A DNA stretch of 64,000 nucleotides from Raffaelea ambrosiae (GCA_002778195.1 PCDI01000001.1:1276174-1340173), one strand, 5' to 3'; shown: positions 1 to 11,741, counted from the first letter of the stretch. Notes: generated by a model not told the origin, from the letters alone. A program made the numbers and translations.

Positions 1-1138
1 AAAAAAAAAAAAAAAAAGGGAGAGCAGGAACAAAGAAAGTCAGGATGGGAACCCCGAAACGAAGACGTGTTGTTCTTCTTGGTCAGAGGCTGCCAAAAGA
101 CGAAAACACAGTTCGCTGTTTTTGTCGAATCAAAGAGCCGACCAAGAACAGCAAAGATGGAGGATCACAACTGGCAAAGCGTCACGGGCTGCTGCTCCCT
201 CTTCCTGTTGTTGGTGACAGGAGAGAGCAGGCACATGGGCCAGCTTTTATATACGACTTGCCGCTCCAACGGAGCAGGTTCCTGGCCACTCCCTGGCTCG
301 TACCCGGCGGAGGCGGAACGCGTTCCGGTCTGTTGGCATGGGACGGCCATGCAGTGTACCAGAGGAGGCACGAGGGGGAAGGGGCTACTAGCAGAGAGAG
401 CACAAGAAGGGACGAGACATGCATTGTGAGGACCATGGTACGACGAGTCTGTGTACGCCGTCCGGTCTCCCGCGACCCCCAGGGATGGAGCTGTGCTACC
501 CGATGTCCCTCTTGCAGGACGCATGTTGTTTGCGTGGAGGGATTCCTTCGGCAAGGAAGCAAGCTCGCAACAAACCCCAATTGAGCAAACCAAAGGAAGC
601 AGGTGGGCGGCAAGGTGGGAATATTGGCGATGAGGCTGCGTGCCGGGGAACGCTGTGGCCGTTGTGGCCAATGACAAGGCTCGGCTTCTTAGTATTGTGC
701 ATTGACAACCCCTGCCCTTTCTTCGTATTGTGCCATTCCAACCCGCCTGACACTACGGCCAGCGCTTGTCAGCTGGAACGTTTCTAGAACGCACTGCGCA
801 AGAACAGGAACATGGAAAGGACACGCGGGGGCTGTTCCATTGCGGATGCCTGCATGGGTCTGCTGTCGACATGGTTGCATTGGCGTTGTCGCCAACGGCC
901 AACGTCTTGGACTCTAGCTAGAAAAAGGGGGGAAACCCGGAAAACAAGACGTCCTTCCCGACAGCCGCCGAGCCAGAAACCGAACCAAGTCCACTATTCG
1001 CAAAGAAAAAAAAAGTGACAGCGTTGCCGTCGTCTGCATGGAGACAGTGCTGCTTTCGCCGAAATCCTTCCCCTTCTCAGCCGCCTCCGCTGGCTTCCAA
1101 GAACCCCCCCCCCTGGCCGACGCTCGACCGACTCTCTG
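1..1138. other. Intergenic, no supported gene
   Basis: Several overlapping open frames exist on both strands, but none shows a recognisable domain, family motif or convincing splice structure. The window opens with a run of 17 A. I see no RNA gene here. Confidence 0.5.
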
Positions 1139-2867
1139 TCACTCTGGCTTCTGCCCATACACAACATGGAAGTCCATGATGGGATGAATGCGCGGGTTGT
1201 GCAGCGTCGTCTTGCGGATCTGCGCACACATGGCCAGCACGTCCGCCTCGGACCACTTGAGCACCTGCACGTACAGGCGCAGCGTCAGGCCCTCGAGGCC
1301 CTGGTTCAGCTGCATGTAGTTGTGCATGCCGACCGTCTTGAGCAGCGGGTCCTTGGCCCAGGGCCCCAGCGGGATGCGGTACCGCCGGTGGACGACGTGC
1401 TGGAAGCCGGCGTCGGCCAGCCAGCCCGGCAGCTTGGACCCCGGACACGGGTCGCGGCCCATGGCGCGGCTGGCCGTGTTCATGGTCTCGATGCAGACGC
1501 GCAGCGGGTTGTCGGCGGCCAGGGACCCGTCTTCGGCGTAGTAGGCGAGGTCAAAGTCCTGGAACTCGGCCCAGCCGCCGGGGGCCAGGTGGGCGTGCAC
1601 GTTGCCGACGAGCCGGGGCCAGTTGCCGATGCTGACGGCCATGTAGCGCGAGAAGACGTACGAGAAGGGCGTGGGCGTCTCGTAGAGCCACTCGCTCTCC
1701 ACGTCGTCGACCTCGAACCGGACGTTGGGCGGCACAAAGGTGGGCACGGTGGCGCTGAGGTCGTTGCCGAGGAACTGGGACAAGGGTTAGTATGACGATG
1801 GACGGGTACTCGATCAGGGCCCGGGTTGTTCGGAGGAGGAGCAGTGGCCATTGCGCGATCCGTGACTCGACGACGGCCACGGCCACCACCACACCAGCCA
1901 CCACCGCACACCTGCTCACCGTCGAGTTGGGGTATTGGTCGGCCATCTCCAGGGTCCACACGCCGTTGCCGGTGCCAATGTCCAGGACGTGCTGCGGCTT
2001 GTCAAAGTCGACCGGCGCCTGGTAGAGGCCGCCGATGGCCGTCGTCAGCATGGAGTGTGTGATGAGAAGACGGTCCATTTCTCTCTATGTTTGTGTGTTA
2101 GTGGGCCTTTTTTCCTTTGTTTACAAACTTTTTTTCTTTTTCTTTTTCTTTTTCTTTTGTTTTTTTTTTTGTTTTTTGTTTTTTGTTTTTTGTTTTTTGT
2201 TTTTTGTTTTTCTTTCTTCTTTCTTCTTTCTTTTTTCTTTTTTTTTTTGGCTGGTTATCTCTGTTACCTCATCGTTTGGCCGCGAGTATCCTGCCATGCA
2301 GTCAGTAAGGGGTGCGTAGAAAAACAAGACTCGTGCAGTAGACTGACTTCCGTGTTGGTAGGCATGGTATCTTCGCCCATGTTCTACGGGGTAGTTGACC
2401 ACACTCGATGCGAGGGACGTTGTGTAGGTTGAACTAAGACACACGACGAACACAAGGTCAGTAAAAATCATATTTTCGAGAAGAAAAAAAAAAAAAAAAT
2501 CCCTACAAAGTCTCGTCAAGAGCAGAATCATTGTCGTCAATCTGGCGTGCACATATCAGCATGTCCATTCTTCCAGCTCACAGAAATCATGCAGGAATAC
2601 ACAGACAGTCTCCTCGGCTTCGATGGCTGCATTAGAAGCACCGACTGTGCCGTAGCTCGTGGGTGCTTGTCCCGCCGTCTTGGGCTTTGTGTGGGAGGCG
2701 AAAGGGGCAGGGTCGGCCACGGGGGCGGGTGCTGGGTATTTGGACGCGGCAGCAGCCGAAGACGGGCCACTGGCTGACGGCACGGCATCCTTGGTAGACA
2801 CGGCAGGATCGGCAGCCGCCTTGCCTCCGGATGGGGCAGGCCGTTTGGTCCCTTCCTGGTCAGCCAT
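1139..2867 (-). CDS. SAM-dependent methyltransferase, LaeA/UMTA-like
   Basis: Class I methyltransferase of the large fungal LaeA-like family; members methylate small molecules or act in secondary-metabolite control, and the substrate here is unknown. An Ala/Pro-rich N-terminus starts at the ATG at 2867. Next comes the family signature HGRRYHAYQHG (about 2350-2385), then NDE-RE-MDRLL, motif I VLDIGTGNGVWTLEMA (about 1945-1990), PPNVRFEVDDVE and LAPGGWAEFQDFD. Three introns are well supported: 2291-2347, 2085-2267 (acceptor after CACTAAC) and 1775-1919 (perfect TACTAAC branch). Joined, they give an uninterrupted family-like protein ending at 1139. The junction between exon 1 (ending somewhere near 2560-2600) and exon 2 (starting at 2433) could not be resolved in phase, so the first exon or the assembly may be wrong there. 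No biosynthetic cluster is visible beside it. Confidence 0.85.
2128..2249. repeat. Homopyrimidine/homopurine tract inside intron 3 of the methyltransferase gene
   Basis: About 120 bp of nearly pure T/C with G-containing GTTTTTT units on the plus strand: CTTTTT repeats, then GTTTTTT repeats, then CTTTCTT. On the coding (minus) strand it is a purine-rich A tract between donor GTAACAG and acceptor CATAG. It is low-complexity intron filler and may be unstable in length. Confidence 0.8.
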
Positions 2868-4619
2868 GGTTGGCGGTTGGCCGACAAAATGAAGATCACA
2901 GTGGCTAGTCCACCAATGCTTTTCAACAATGGTCGCCCAAGGTGACGCAGAGAAGATGTAGGAAGCAGGAAGGAATATAGATATGAATAGAAGGAGAGAG
3001 GAAAGAGAGAGATCGCGAGGGAGTGCCAACGGGAAGGGACAGGTACCGCTTATCGAAACGGAAAAAGCAAGCCGCAAGGGAAAAAAGAACACAAAGACGT
3101 TTGACAGCCAAAAAACCACTTCGTCCATACGAAGCGGAACACGCATGCCCCCTGCCAACAAAGACCTCCTGCACAGACGACTGCATGCCCATCACGTGGT
3201 GGTTGTGCAGTTTCTCATCGGCGCCCCGTTTTTTTATTTTTCATTTTATTCGTTTTCTCTGTTGGAAAGTATTGAATCCACGGGAGGTAGCGCAATGCAG
3301 TGTACTTCCTCCATCACGGTTCTAGCTCGGAACCACTGCGGGAGGTCTTGTCGATCGTCTGCCCGGCGGCGACCCGCAAGACCTGGTTTGTTTGTTTGTT
3401 TTTTTTTAGCTTCCCCGCTGGCGCCGTTCTGGAAGGAGGAGCATCCATGGTGGGGAAGGGGCTCGCTGGTTCGCTGGTTCGTTGGTGCACGATGCCGTCC
3501 GATGCAGACGAACATGTTGACACGCTGATCGCCGCGTTCGGCCTTGCACGCAGACACCCTCTCCTCCAAAACGGCTCGTCCCATTGTGACCCCATTGTGA
3601 CCCTAGGTGGTCAAAAAATTTGTCTCGATCATGCAGGGCGTGCGCGAGCGGCAAGATATCGATATCTGCCCCATTGTTCGCATGGGTCCCGTTCGTTTTT
3701 TTTTTTTCTTTGTTTTCGCCTGCAAGCTTCCCAAAGCTGCCTAACTCCGTCCCCCAGATGGCGTGGCTCGGCTATCGTGGACGAATGGCTGTTTTTTCCC
3801 CTTTTTTTCTTCTTTTCCCAGGCCATGCCCGGAAAGCCTTTCCGGCATGCAGCCCGTTCCAGCACAGCCAATAACGAACCCTGTTGTATTGTTTGCTGGA
3901 CGGAACCTTTATTTTTCTTTTCTTTTCTTCCCCAGCTAGACCTGCGTTGGCAGCTGGTCTCGCATGCGTGGGCAAAGATATCCCTCACAATTAGGAGACA
4001 GTGACGGTCCACGCCGAAGAGCTCGAGTAATCCCTCAGATAACTAACTATATACTACGATTCGTTTGTCACAACCCTTGCTAAACGCCAGAAAAGGCGGA
4101 ACGGGGACAAACCCCAAACACACCCCCCACCGAACAGCTCCCCACAGGTCAGGCAAAAGGGGCTCTTCGCAGCAGTAGAGCAACTAAGCTCCCTCCTCCC
4201 AGTGCTAAACGCACTGGCCGGCAGAAGGAGGGACCACTATGAGCAATAGTATCGGTAGGTACGGATCAGATGGGGCGTGGCAAACAGGAAGCCTCCCAGA
4301 GGGCGCTTCATTGTCAAGGTTGCCTAAAAAACAACGAATAAAAGCAGCGTCCAAAAACAACAACGATTACTCCTTCTCCTCTTCCTCCTTCTTGTCCGAC
4401 CCTCTCTGGCAAAGGCTTTCGCTGTATGTCCACCCGGCTCCGCCAGCCAGTCTCCTCCTTGGTTTCGCCTCACCACGCTGATAATGTCTCCATATACAAC
4501 TGTGAATGAACATGGCCTTGAACGCAACTATCGTAAATACATAGGATGATGAAAACATGGCCATTTTTCGGCGCTGTCTTCTGTTTTCGCCGGGAGCGGC
4601 GCCATGTCTCGGGGCAGGC
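2868..4619. other. Intergenic, no supported gene
   Basis: Open frames here lack family motifs. Local features are T-rich runs, an 11-bp tandem duplication (CCATTGTGACC twice, about 3581-3603), a GGTTCG repeat near 3465-3485, and a cluster of short inverted repeats at 4080-4235 that is listed separately. Confidence 0.5.
4080..4235 (+). other. Cluster of short hairpins, possible structured RNA or terminator region
   Basis: Four small inverted repeats follow one another: GCC-AGAAAA-GGC, GGGG-ACAAA-CCCC, GCTC...GAGC and CCAGTG-CTAAACG-CACTGG. The last is nested inside an outer CCCTCCT/AGGAGGG pairing. No known RNA family was recognised and no coding frame explains it. Confidence 0.25.
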
Positions 4620-5549
4620 GGCAGTAGCTCGCAGAAGCAGGTGCCGCCGCACACGAAGCCGGTGTAGCTCTGGAGACTCCAGGCCTGCGGGTTCATAGAG
4701 CACTGCTTCCAGGGTGCCGCAGACGATGCGCACGGCGGCGTACGAGGCGCGGGCCAGGCAGACGCAGGTGCGTCGCCAGGTTGTTTGTGTAGACGAGGGT
4801 GGCGAGCGTGCGGCGGGCGGGAGGAGGACGACGGGCCAGGCCCACTGCAGGGCCAAGGGGATCCGGTAGGCCCACTCGTCGGTGCACGTGGCCAGGCTCT
4901 TGAGCACACCGCACAGGAACTCGCCGACGACGAGGACCGGCAGGCTTGGCGTGAAGAAGACGACGCAGAGGAAGCCGGTCAGGGGGAGCAGGGCGCCGGC
5001 CTGCGCCCGGCGCGAGCCGTACTTGCTTCACGACGTAGCCGCTCAGCAGACAGCGAAAGATGGGAGCCGACACCCGCGGACGGCGACAGGCCCGTCTGCC
5101 AGGCGGCCGTCAGCCGGTAGCCCGTGGGGACCGCGTTCGAGACGCCGACGAACCGGCCGTACTTGATGAGAAACGAGGCTGAGAGGGGGGGGTTCCGCTA
5201 GTGTCACGTGCTGAATCTCGATGGACCACCGCCTTTCTAGACCAAACCGGACGAGTGGCTCGTCCCTGTCGTGCTTTTGAGACACTCCCGTACGGTACGC
5301 AAAGCAGTTGGACAAGAGATTCGTATCGTAGCTTCCCATGATGACGCAGGTCGACGACACAAGCGCCCACAGGATGGCCCGCGGATAGGCGCTGATGGCC
5401 TCGCGCACAGAAAGGCCCTCTTGGCTGGCAGAGCCTGCCAGGGTCGCCTGCTGCAGCCGGGCGTCGTGGATCGTCTGGCTTTTGACCGCATCCGCCAAGG
5501 CCGCGGCCAGCTCCACCTGGCACACGGAGGATATGTCTGCCCGTTTCAT
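4620..5549 (-). pseudogene. Decayed MFS sugar (maltose-type) transporter
   Basis: Relic of a 12-helix sugar permease of the MAL31/alpha-glucoside type. From the ATG at 5549 the first helix reads as a clear family block (REAISAYPRAILWALVSS, then IMGSYDTNLLSN). After a likely intron come FLIKYGRFVGVSNAVP and GYRLTAAWQTGLSPSAGVG. The next blocks lie in two other frames: FRCLLSGYVVKQ, then LTGFLCVVFFTPSLPVLVVG, LCGVLKSLATCTDEWAYRIP and LALQWAWP. At least two frameshifts are therefore needed. About 45 residues usually present between LCG and the helix-6 block are missing, and most of the C-terminal half is absent or unrecognisable. GC content is high, so decay is by indels rather than RIP. A highly diverged, mis-assembled gene is less likely. 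Confidence 0.75.
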
Positions 5550-7800
5550 TGCGGAGAAGTAGTGTGGTGGTCGCCGGTTGGGGAGAGGATGATGGGTTAT
5601 TTTGAATGCACCATTCACAGCTCCCACACCCTGTGGCACAAGCAGGTCTGTGCTGCCGCGTTTCTGGGAGGCCATCGGTAGAATATATACATCATGGGAA
5701 TAGAGTTCCTGGCTTGACAATGCTGTGTGACAGAAAACGGAGCCACGCAAGGCGATGGAACGACAGATGGCCAGTGAAATTGGAGTCGGGGCGAAGAAGG
5801 GGAAACGATCGGCAAACCACCCCCAAAGCCGCCTCTCATTAGCACAGGAAACGGCCGCGGTCCATGGGCGAGAGGGGCCATCAGGCGTCGTTCTGCCGTT
5901 CCGGTTTCGTAGCATCCCCATAATATCCCCCATACTCCACCGCATCTCCACAGGGTCAAACTGTCAGATCTCTCTTTTTGAATGTTACGGTAGTTCTGGG
6001 TTGGTGCATGGCCACTGCTCAACTTGGCTGCATCCAATCCACAGTTTGCTGCCAATCGACACTCCCCTTCTAGCACAGATGCTGAATACAAAAAGCCAAT
6101 GGCAGCATGGCAAAGTCGGCCAATTATTCTCCCTCCTATCCAGTCCTTCGGTCCTCACCTTCCACCTTCCTCTCTCCAATAATATTCAAACGCCGAATGT
6201 GAGCGGTTCTGGGAACCAAAGTCATCGTCCGTCAAGTGACCTTACGTGAGTTGGATTGGTTGCCTCGAATGGCCCCCATTCAGGATCGTGTTTCCTCGTG
6301 TGTCTGAGACCGTCGAGTGAGTAGCCAGTTCCTCTGCTATACGTGCCCATGATGTTCATGATGGTGGTGTTCTTCTTCGGAGAAAGGGCCCATGATTTGG
6401 AAGTAAACCCCGGTGGGGAGAGTAGTTCTGTCATCGAAGACAATCATCTGGGAGCAGATTGTTAGCTAGAGTCGGCTTGACTAGGTGTGCTCAAAACAGA
6501 GACAATAAGGAAGGAGGTCGGGAGCGACAAATACCGTATAGCTGATGGCGGCCCGATCTAGCATTTATTCTCGGGTTGGAGACGCCGAAGCTTGTTGTGC
6601 GGAAAATCTGTCGAGCGGTAAAATTTGACATCGCGAGATCGTCCCAACAAGCATCCTTGTCCCGATAATGACAAGAGCAACGAGCCCTGCTTCGGTTGTG
6701 CATGAGCACTGAGCTTTCCGAGGGCCTCTCGTCTATTAATGCGGCATGGCTGCTTGCTTGGCAAAGCTCGTTGGCCAGCATGCCAGTAATGGCTTGACTA
6801 TAACTCGATTGCCCAAAGAACCAAGAACAGAATAGACAGCAGTTTGAGCAAAATCGAAGCACACATATTCGGCCAGTAATATGTATATCCCAAAGCATAC
6901 GCCAATACTTTCTACCAAAAGGCCTGTAGTGTATTCTGAAAAAGAGCTGTAGATAAAAGGAGTGCTGTGTGTTCTTCCTGTGTCGTGCTGTAGTCCCGGC
7001 CTTTGTGACTGGTTCCCTCCGGCAAACAGACAGATACGTGTATACGCCTCTCCCGTCCACGAAGCACTGTTTTCTCTTCTCGTTTGCAGTACCAGCACTG
7101 CCCTCAAGCCCTAGACACACGCCCGTCAGTCCACATTATTATTGCGTTGCCCTTTTGAAAAAAAATATAATACTTGCACCCCCCTATGGCATCATCGTGT
7201 AACACAACAACGACGCCCACCCCCTTCTGAGACGCGTCTTCTCCCCTCTTCCCTTTTGATTTTTCTGGACTCGTGTTTTGATCAGCTTGAATACGCTCTT
7301 TATCTGCTCAGATTTTGCGCGTTCGATGGGCTGTATCTGTTCTGTACCCTTCTACACTCTTCCACTTCCTGTCCCCTTCCCTACTTCCTTTCTTTTCCGC
7401 GTTTGAAACAGGCTGCCTGGCTCTAACAAAACCTGGATTGCCTATACGTTTGTGCACTTTTTTTCTCCGAGAGTCCCTCGGGTGACTGAAGTTGTTCTCA
7501 CCTCGTCCTCAGAACCTGAAAAAAATCTTTCTCTTCTGCTATCACCACTCTTCTTCCCCTTCTTTTCCTCCCTCGCCCACCACTTCTTTCAACAAACTGT
7601 TTGGTTTCCAAGACTATAACCACACACAAACACACTCTACAAAGACTTCCTTTTCTATTATATTCTTTTCTCCTTGGACAATCAAACGCTGCATACATTC
7701 TTCTCTCTTTCGTTCTTTTGATTTATTTCTTGCCTCCGAAGAAGAAGAAAAAGAGTCAAACGCAAGCACACAAAGACTGCCAAGCACCAACCATCCCAAG
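5550..7800. other. Intergenic, no supported gene; upstream region of the gene at 7801
   Basis: Open frames on both strands (for example minus 6491-7120) have no recognisable motif and no coding-like composition. The last 300 bp before the ATG at 7801 are strongly C/T-rich, a common feature of fungal core promoters and 5' leaders. An AT-rich AAAAAATATAATA box lies near 7157. Confidence 0.45.
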
Positions 7801-8382
7801 ATGGGCTCAGATCGAAAGCGTCGCAGGCCCTACCGGGACATAGAAGAGACCACTTTGTACATGGAGCGTCTCTTCCCGGCCGACCGCAGCCGAGCCCAGG
7901 CCATGCTCGATCGTGAGATGGACGACGTGGAGGGGATTCTGCACGAGACCGTTCTCGAAGGCCTTGAAGAGTTCTCCAATGATGTGCGCGATGCCCAGAC
8001 CATGATCTTCATGAGCATCAACAAGTACCGCGAGAGCACGTACAAGAATCTTGTCAAGAAGATCTCCTCGCTCTTCAAGAAGCGTCCTCTTCGGGCCATC
8101 GACAACATGCATCGGAACGATGACGATGACGACGACGACGATGACGACTCGGCTTCGCAAGACAGCGACGGCAATCCCATCTCCAAGCGCAAGCGTGTGA
8201 AATTCAACGCTTCCGAGCTGGAACACATTCGTCTCATTGAGTCGAGACGGTCCCAGACCCCGGGACCTGAGGAAGCGGTCAGCGGTCAGCACGAGCACGA
8301 GCACGAGCACGAGATAGTAGGAGGGGCCCCACAGCGCCAGAGTGAGCTGTCACATATACAGGCCTCCTCCCACCTCCCGTGA
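7801..8382 (+). CDS. Small charged hypothetical protein with poly-Asp run
   Basis: Single-exon frame of 193 codons starting at ATG 7801 in a good fungal context (CCCAAGATGG), after a pyrimidine-rich leader. The protein begins with a basic cluster (RKRRRP). A helical, charged middle follows (about residues 15-95), then ten consecutive Asp (about residues 107-116), a basic KRKRVK patch that could serve as a nuclear-localisation signal, and an EHEHEHEHE repeat near the C-terminus. No enzymatic motif is seen. Nuclear location is inferred only from the basic and acidic patches. I do not recognise the family; the regular codon use and clean leader suggest a real gene. Confidence 0.65.
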   Translation: MGSDRKRRRPYRDIEETTLYMERLFPADRSRAQAMLDREMDDVEGILHETVLEGLEEFSNDVRDAQTMIFMSINKYRESTYKNLVKKISSLFKKRPLRAIDNMHRNDDDDDDDDDDSASQDSDGNPISKRKRVKFNASELEHIRLIESRRSQTPGPEEAVSGQHEHEHEHEIVGGAPQRQSELSHIQASSHLP

Positions 8383-9268
8383 AATACAGAAACAAGAATC
8401 CGTTACCCTCTTCATCTTCTTGTTAAAGAGTGGCCTTGGATTCTATGTTATTCCTTACCTAGCTGCGGTACCTCGTTACCTACTACTGTGGCCTTGATAT
8501 TCTTGTCTTACACCTTCTAATACCGTAGCTAAATTTATATAATAAAACGTAATAAGCCGAAAGTCTTAACTACACCTTCTAGGACGACTGACTGGATAAT
8601 GGTGTCTGGCTATCGCCCCTTTACCTCGAATAATTGTAGATGTGTGAGATGTATCGTAGTTTCTCTCGAGCTGGAAGGCAGTACGAGCAAGAAAGTGCGT
8701 TAGAACACACGCCATCCTGCCGAGGCTTGTGTTTGTATGGAAGGATGCAGGCGGCACAACTTCCGTACACCCGGCACCCGGCACACGTTATACGTGCCAC
8801 ATCGTCGCCCGTAAAAAGTAAGGGAAAGGGGGGGGTGGATGGTGGTTTCTCTGAAAAATACGCAACCTCTTGCATTCCAGAATCATTGAACAGAAAGAAA
8901 GCATCTAGTCTCTCTTCCCCCAAAAGCGACCACAACGTGTTGGTAAGTGTTTTCACATATCCACAGCTAGAAAGTGCACGACCAATTAATACACTCAACA
9001 ATTAGAACACAAGGCAATGTCTGCGAGTTCTGGAAGAACAGGGTGATGTAATGTTTGCGAGCACCACAACAATGAACACAACTATCACACGTACGAGGCT
9101 TTTGGGTACAAGAAACAATTCAAAGTTTGCCAAGTTGGCATCCACGACGATGTTGAGAAGGACGCGTACGTGTTGTGCAAGTGGTGTCCTGATCACCCTT
9201 ACGAGTGCAACATGGTTGATATCATGGAAATAAAGCGACTGTGAAAACCCCCAAAAAACCGCATGTCT
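8383..9268. other. Intergenic, no supported gene
   Basis: About 890 bp between convergent genes. Composition falls toward AT after 8400 (probable 3' region with AATAAAA-like motifs near 8540). No coding frame with recognisable features. Confidence 0.5.
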
Positions 9269-11497
9269 TTATTGCAAATTTGACAGCCACCGCTGAACGA
9301 GCAACGTGTTCTCAAAGCATTCTGAGTGGCTCTCATCGACAATAGCCTCCGCTTCCTTTTCATCATCTTCAAACACATCAAACCATTCGTGGCTCCAAAT
9401 GCTTCTTTCGTGACGCGTGTAGCCGTCGACACGCAGCCACATGAATATGTTCCTAGTCGCATTTCCCGAGATGGCCTCCCTGTTCATATTCATGGCCTCG
9501 TATGAAACTCGCGTGAGCGTAGTGCCGGCGCACCCCGCCCTCTTCAGCCTTGTCTCTTTTTTCTCGTCGCTTCGCCTCCAAAGCAAGCCCTCGACAAATA
9601 GTCGCAGATGCGTGGCCAAGGATGACGCCAACGAGAGGAGCCTGGTCTGCAGTTGTGAAAAAGGCAAAATTGGTCCTCCTGCCTCTGTGCTCCAAGCGAA
9701 TCCTAGATACTGGAGCTGATGAACCATTCCGCATCGAGAATGGTTGCGCACGTTTAGGTCCGTGTCCTCCAGTGGCGTTGCACCAAACGGCTGCCATTGA
9801 ACCAGCGGGAGTCTTTTGTGGCTGTCCGGGTGACATAGGAAGAGAAGGCGGCACTCGTCCGCCCGGCTCACAAAGCAAGTGCTACTACTGCCGTTACTGC
9901 TATCGAGTATACGTGTGGTGGGCCGCTGGAGAAAGGTCTGCGTGGTACCAGACCATGCAGCTGAGGCGAGGTCGATGGGAATCTGCCCGCGGCGAGCCTC
10001 CGTGATGAGTTTTTTGTGTAACCCTAGCATAGATGCCCCAAGCCAGAGGAAGGCCGTGAAAGGGTTGGATGAACGGCGCATCATCATGGACGCCAACACG
10101 AGGGGCTGATTAGTAGCAGACGCTGGTATAATAATATTATCTACAGCGGCCAGGCTGCCCTGTAGCCAGGCCGAGGCCGCACGGCAATCAATACCTGGCT
10201 CGTAGAAGACACTGAGGAGAATGGCGCGCACTCCTCGTGTGTGGCAGCTTAAAGTCAGTACCTTGTCGAGGTCAGCGTCGTCCAAAAGTGAGTTGGCCCT
10301 TCCGGCAGACCACCGCCGCCGCCACCACCCCGACCTCTTACCCTCCTGCCCTTCGCCGGCCGAAGATGAAGAAGAAGATGCCGCCTCTTGCGTGTGGTGC
10401 GTCGGTTTGGCAATCATGGGCAGCTGCAGTGTTGTCCGACTGCTTGCACCCCCCGAACAGAAAGGAAATAGCACAACGGTCGCGAGTGCAGCAAGAGCCT
10501 GGTCGGCAATGTCGTGGCGGGTGCAGAACCGCGCAAGGTATTCTTTGGCCTTTTTGTAGGATGCCCCCGTGCGATGATGATGATGATGATGATGACTGAA
10601 ACAAGCCTCATCGTCGCCGCCAGCCCTATCGTGCTGTTCTTCAACAACAGCGGTCGTCTTCGTCGTCGGTGTTACCCGCGTCGTAAGACTAGCAGCCGTC
10701 AAATACGGCGAAAATACAAATTGAAATCTTGTGCTCTGATGGCATACAAGCTGTCTTGACCAGGGCGACGAGAACGATTCGCCGGCAAACGTCGTCGTGG
10801 CCTGCCATCCCCGACCTTGAGCCAAAACGGCCGACCACCACCTGGCCTCATCCTGGTCGCACATGTCTCCAATGTCGACAAAGATTGGCTCACTGTCGTC
10901 GTCGTCATCGTCTCCACACTCATCGGCGTCAGGCTCGGCACAATATTCGAGCCTCGTAGACCCTGGCATCGTCTCGACCCATCGTGCAGACAGAACATAG
11001 GCCCAGGCTAGGGCTAAGATCGCCACGCAGTCGGCCTTCCCTTTGGACCATGCTCGGCTGGGGTCATCTTGCGATGACGACGACGACGCCTGCGCCGGGG
11101 AGATATCAACCGTGGCCACCTGCTTCACCGCCACATCCATTTCCACAGGAAGCTGAAATGGCTGCTCGCCATAATAAAAACATCGGCAGCGCGAAATCCA
11201 AGGGAGCCCCCAGGTTGTATGGCCCGACGCACACAGCCGACGGTCATTTGCTCCTCCTCTCCTCTCACATTTCAACCTCATGTCGCGCCGAAGGCATGGT
11301 GGGCCTGAGGAGAGCGCATTTTGCAAGGAGAAGATGATTACAGGAAGTTCTGAACCGGGCGCATGAGCCGCGCTCCACGAGCGAAACCCTTCTTCGTAAA
11401 CTCTGCGGAATTCGTCTGCAGAGAGTCGAACGTGGTCGTCTTTTTCCGCTGTTGGCAGCAGGTGACCGCTGTATGCATCATGAGTCGAGTTCGACAT
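9269..11497 (-). CDS. Conserved-looking fungal hypothetical protein (742 aa)
   Basis: One long uninterrupted frame. The ATG at 11497 (MSNSTHDAYSG) is preferred over one further upstream because the upstream extension reads like untranslated leader. The protein has a charged N-terminus, low-complexity acidic (DDDDDDSE, about residues 200-205) and His-rich (seven His) stretches, and a more structured C-terminal half. That half includes VLTLSCHTRGVRAILLSVFY, AWLQGSLAAVDNII and NPFTAFLWLGASMLGLHKKL, which contain hydrophobic segments that could be buried helices or membrane-associated. The C-terminus is rich in Trp and acidic residues. The pattern resembles a Pezizomycotina orphan family I have seen without an assigned function; no catalytic motif is evident. 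Confidence 0.75.
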   Translation of the reverse strand: MSNSTHDAYSGHLLPTAEKDDHVRLSADEFRRVYEEGFRSWSAAHAPGSELPVIIFSLQNALSSGPPCLRRDMRLKCERRGGANDRRLCASGHTTWGLPWISRCRCFYYGEQPFQLPVEMDVAVKQVATVDISPAQASSSSSQDDPSRAWSKGKADCVAILALAWAYVLSARWVETMPGSTRLEYCAEPDADECGDDDDDDSEPIFVDIGDMCDQDEARWWSAVLAQGRGWQATTTFAGESFSSPWSRQLVCHQSTRFQFVFSPYLTAASLTTRVTPTTKTTAVVEEQHDRAGGDDEACFSHHHHHHHRTGASYKKAKEYLARFCTRHDIADQALAALATVVLFPFCSGGASSRTTLQLPMIAKPTHHTQEAASSSSSSAGEGQEGKRSGWWRRRWSAGRANSLLDDADLDKVLTLSCHTRGVRAILLSVFYEPGIDCRAASAWLQGSLAAVDNIIIPASATNQPLVLASMMMRRSSNPFTAFLWLGASMLGLHKKLITEARRGQIPIDLASAAWSGTTQTFLQRPTTRILDSSNGSSSTCFVSRADECRLLFLCHPDSHKRLPLVQWQPFGATPLEDTDLNVRNHSRCGMVHQLQYLGFAWSTEAGGPILPFSQLQTRLLSLASSLATHLRLFVEGLLWRRSDEKKETRLKRAGCAGTTLTRVSYEAMNMNREAISGNATRNIFMWLRVDGYTRHERSIWSHEWFDVFEDDEKEAEAIVDESHSECFENTLLVQRWLSNLQ

Positions 11498-11741
11498 TCT
11501 TAGGCGGGTGTGAGGATGTGTGGCTGGCAAGCCTTGCTGTTTGTTGGGTTGGGGTTTTCTTTCCTCCCGAGACGACACGGCTGACCATAAGGACCACGAG
11601 ACCAGATCAATTTCGGCCTTAATATAAAGGCCATCTAAAAAAACCGGCCCTCTAGGTAACGATATACATAGTAAGTGGAGACACACCCTTTTAGATCCTC
11701 CCATTTTAGATCCTACTAAAAAAAGATGTCTTATATTAAAG

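Noticed and set aside
165..677. Overlapping open frames in the first kilobase
   Set aside because: Several frames on both strands are open at once because of GC-rich composition; none has a motif, splice pattern or codon regularity.
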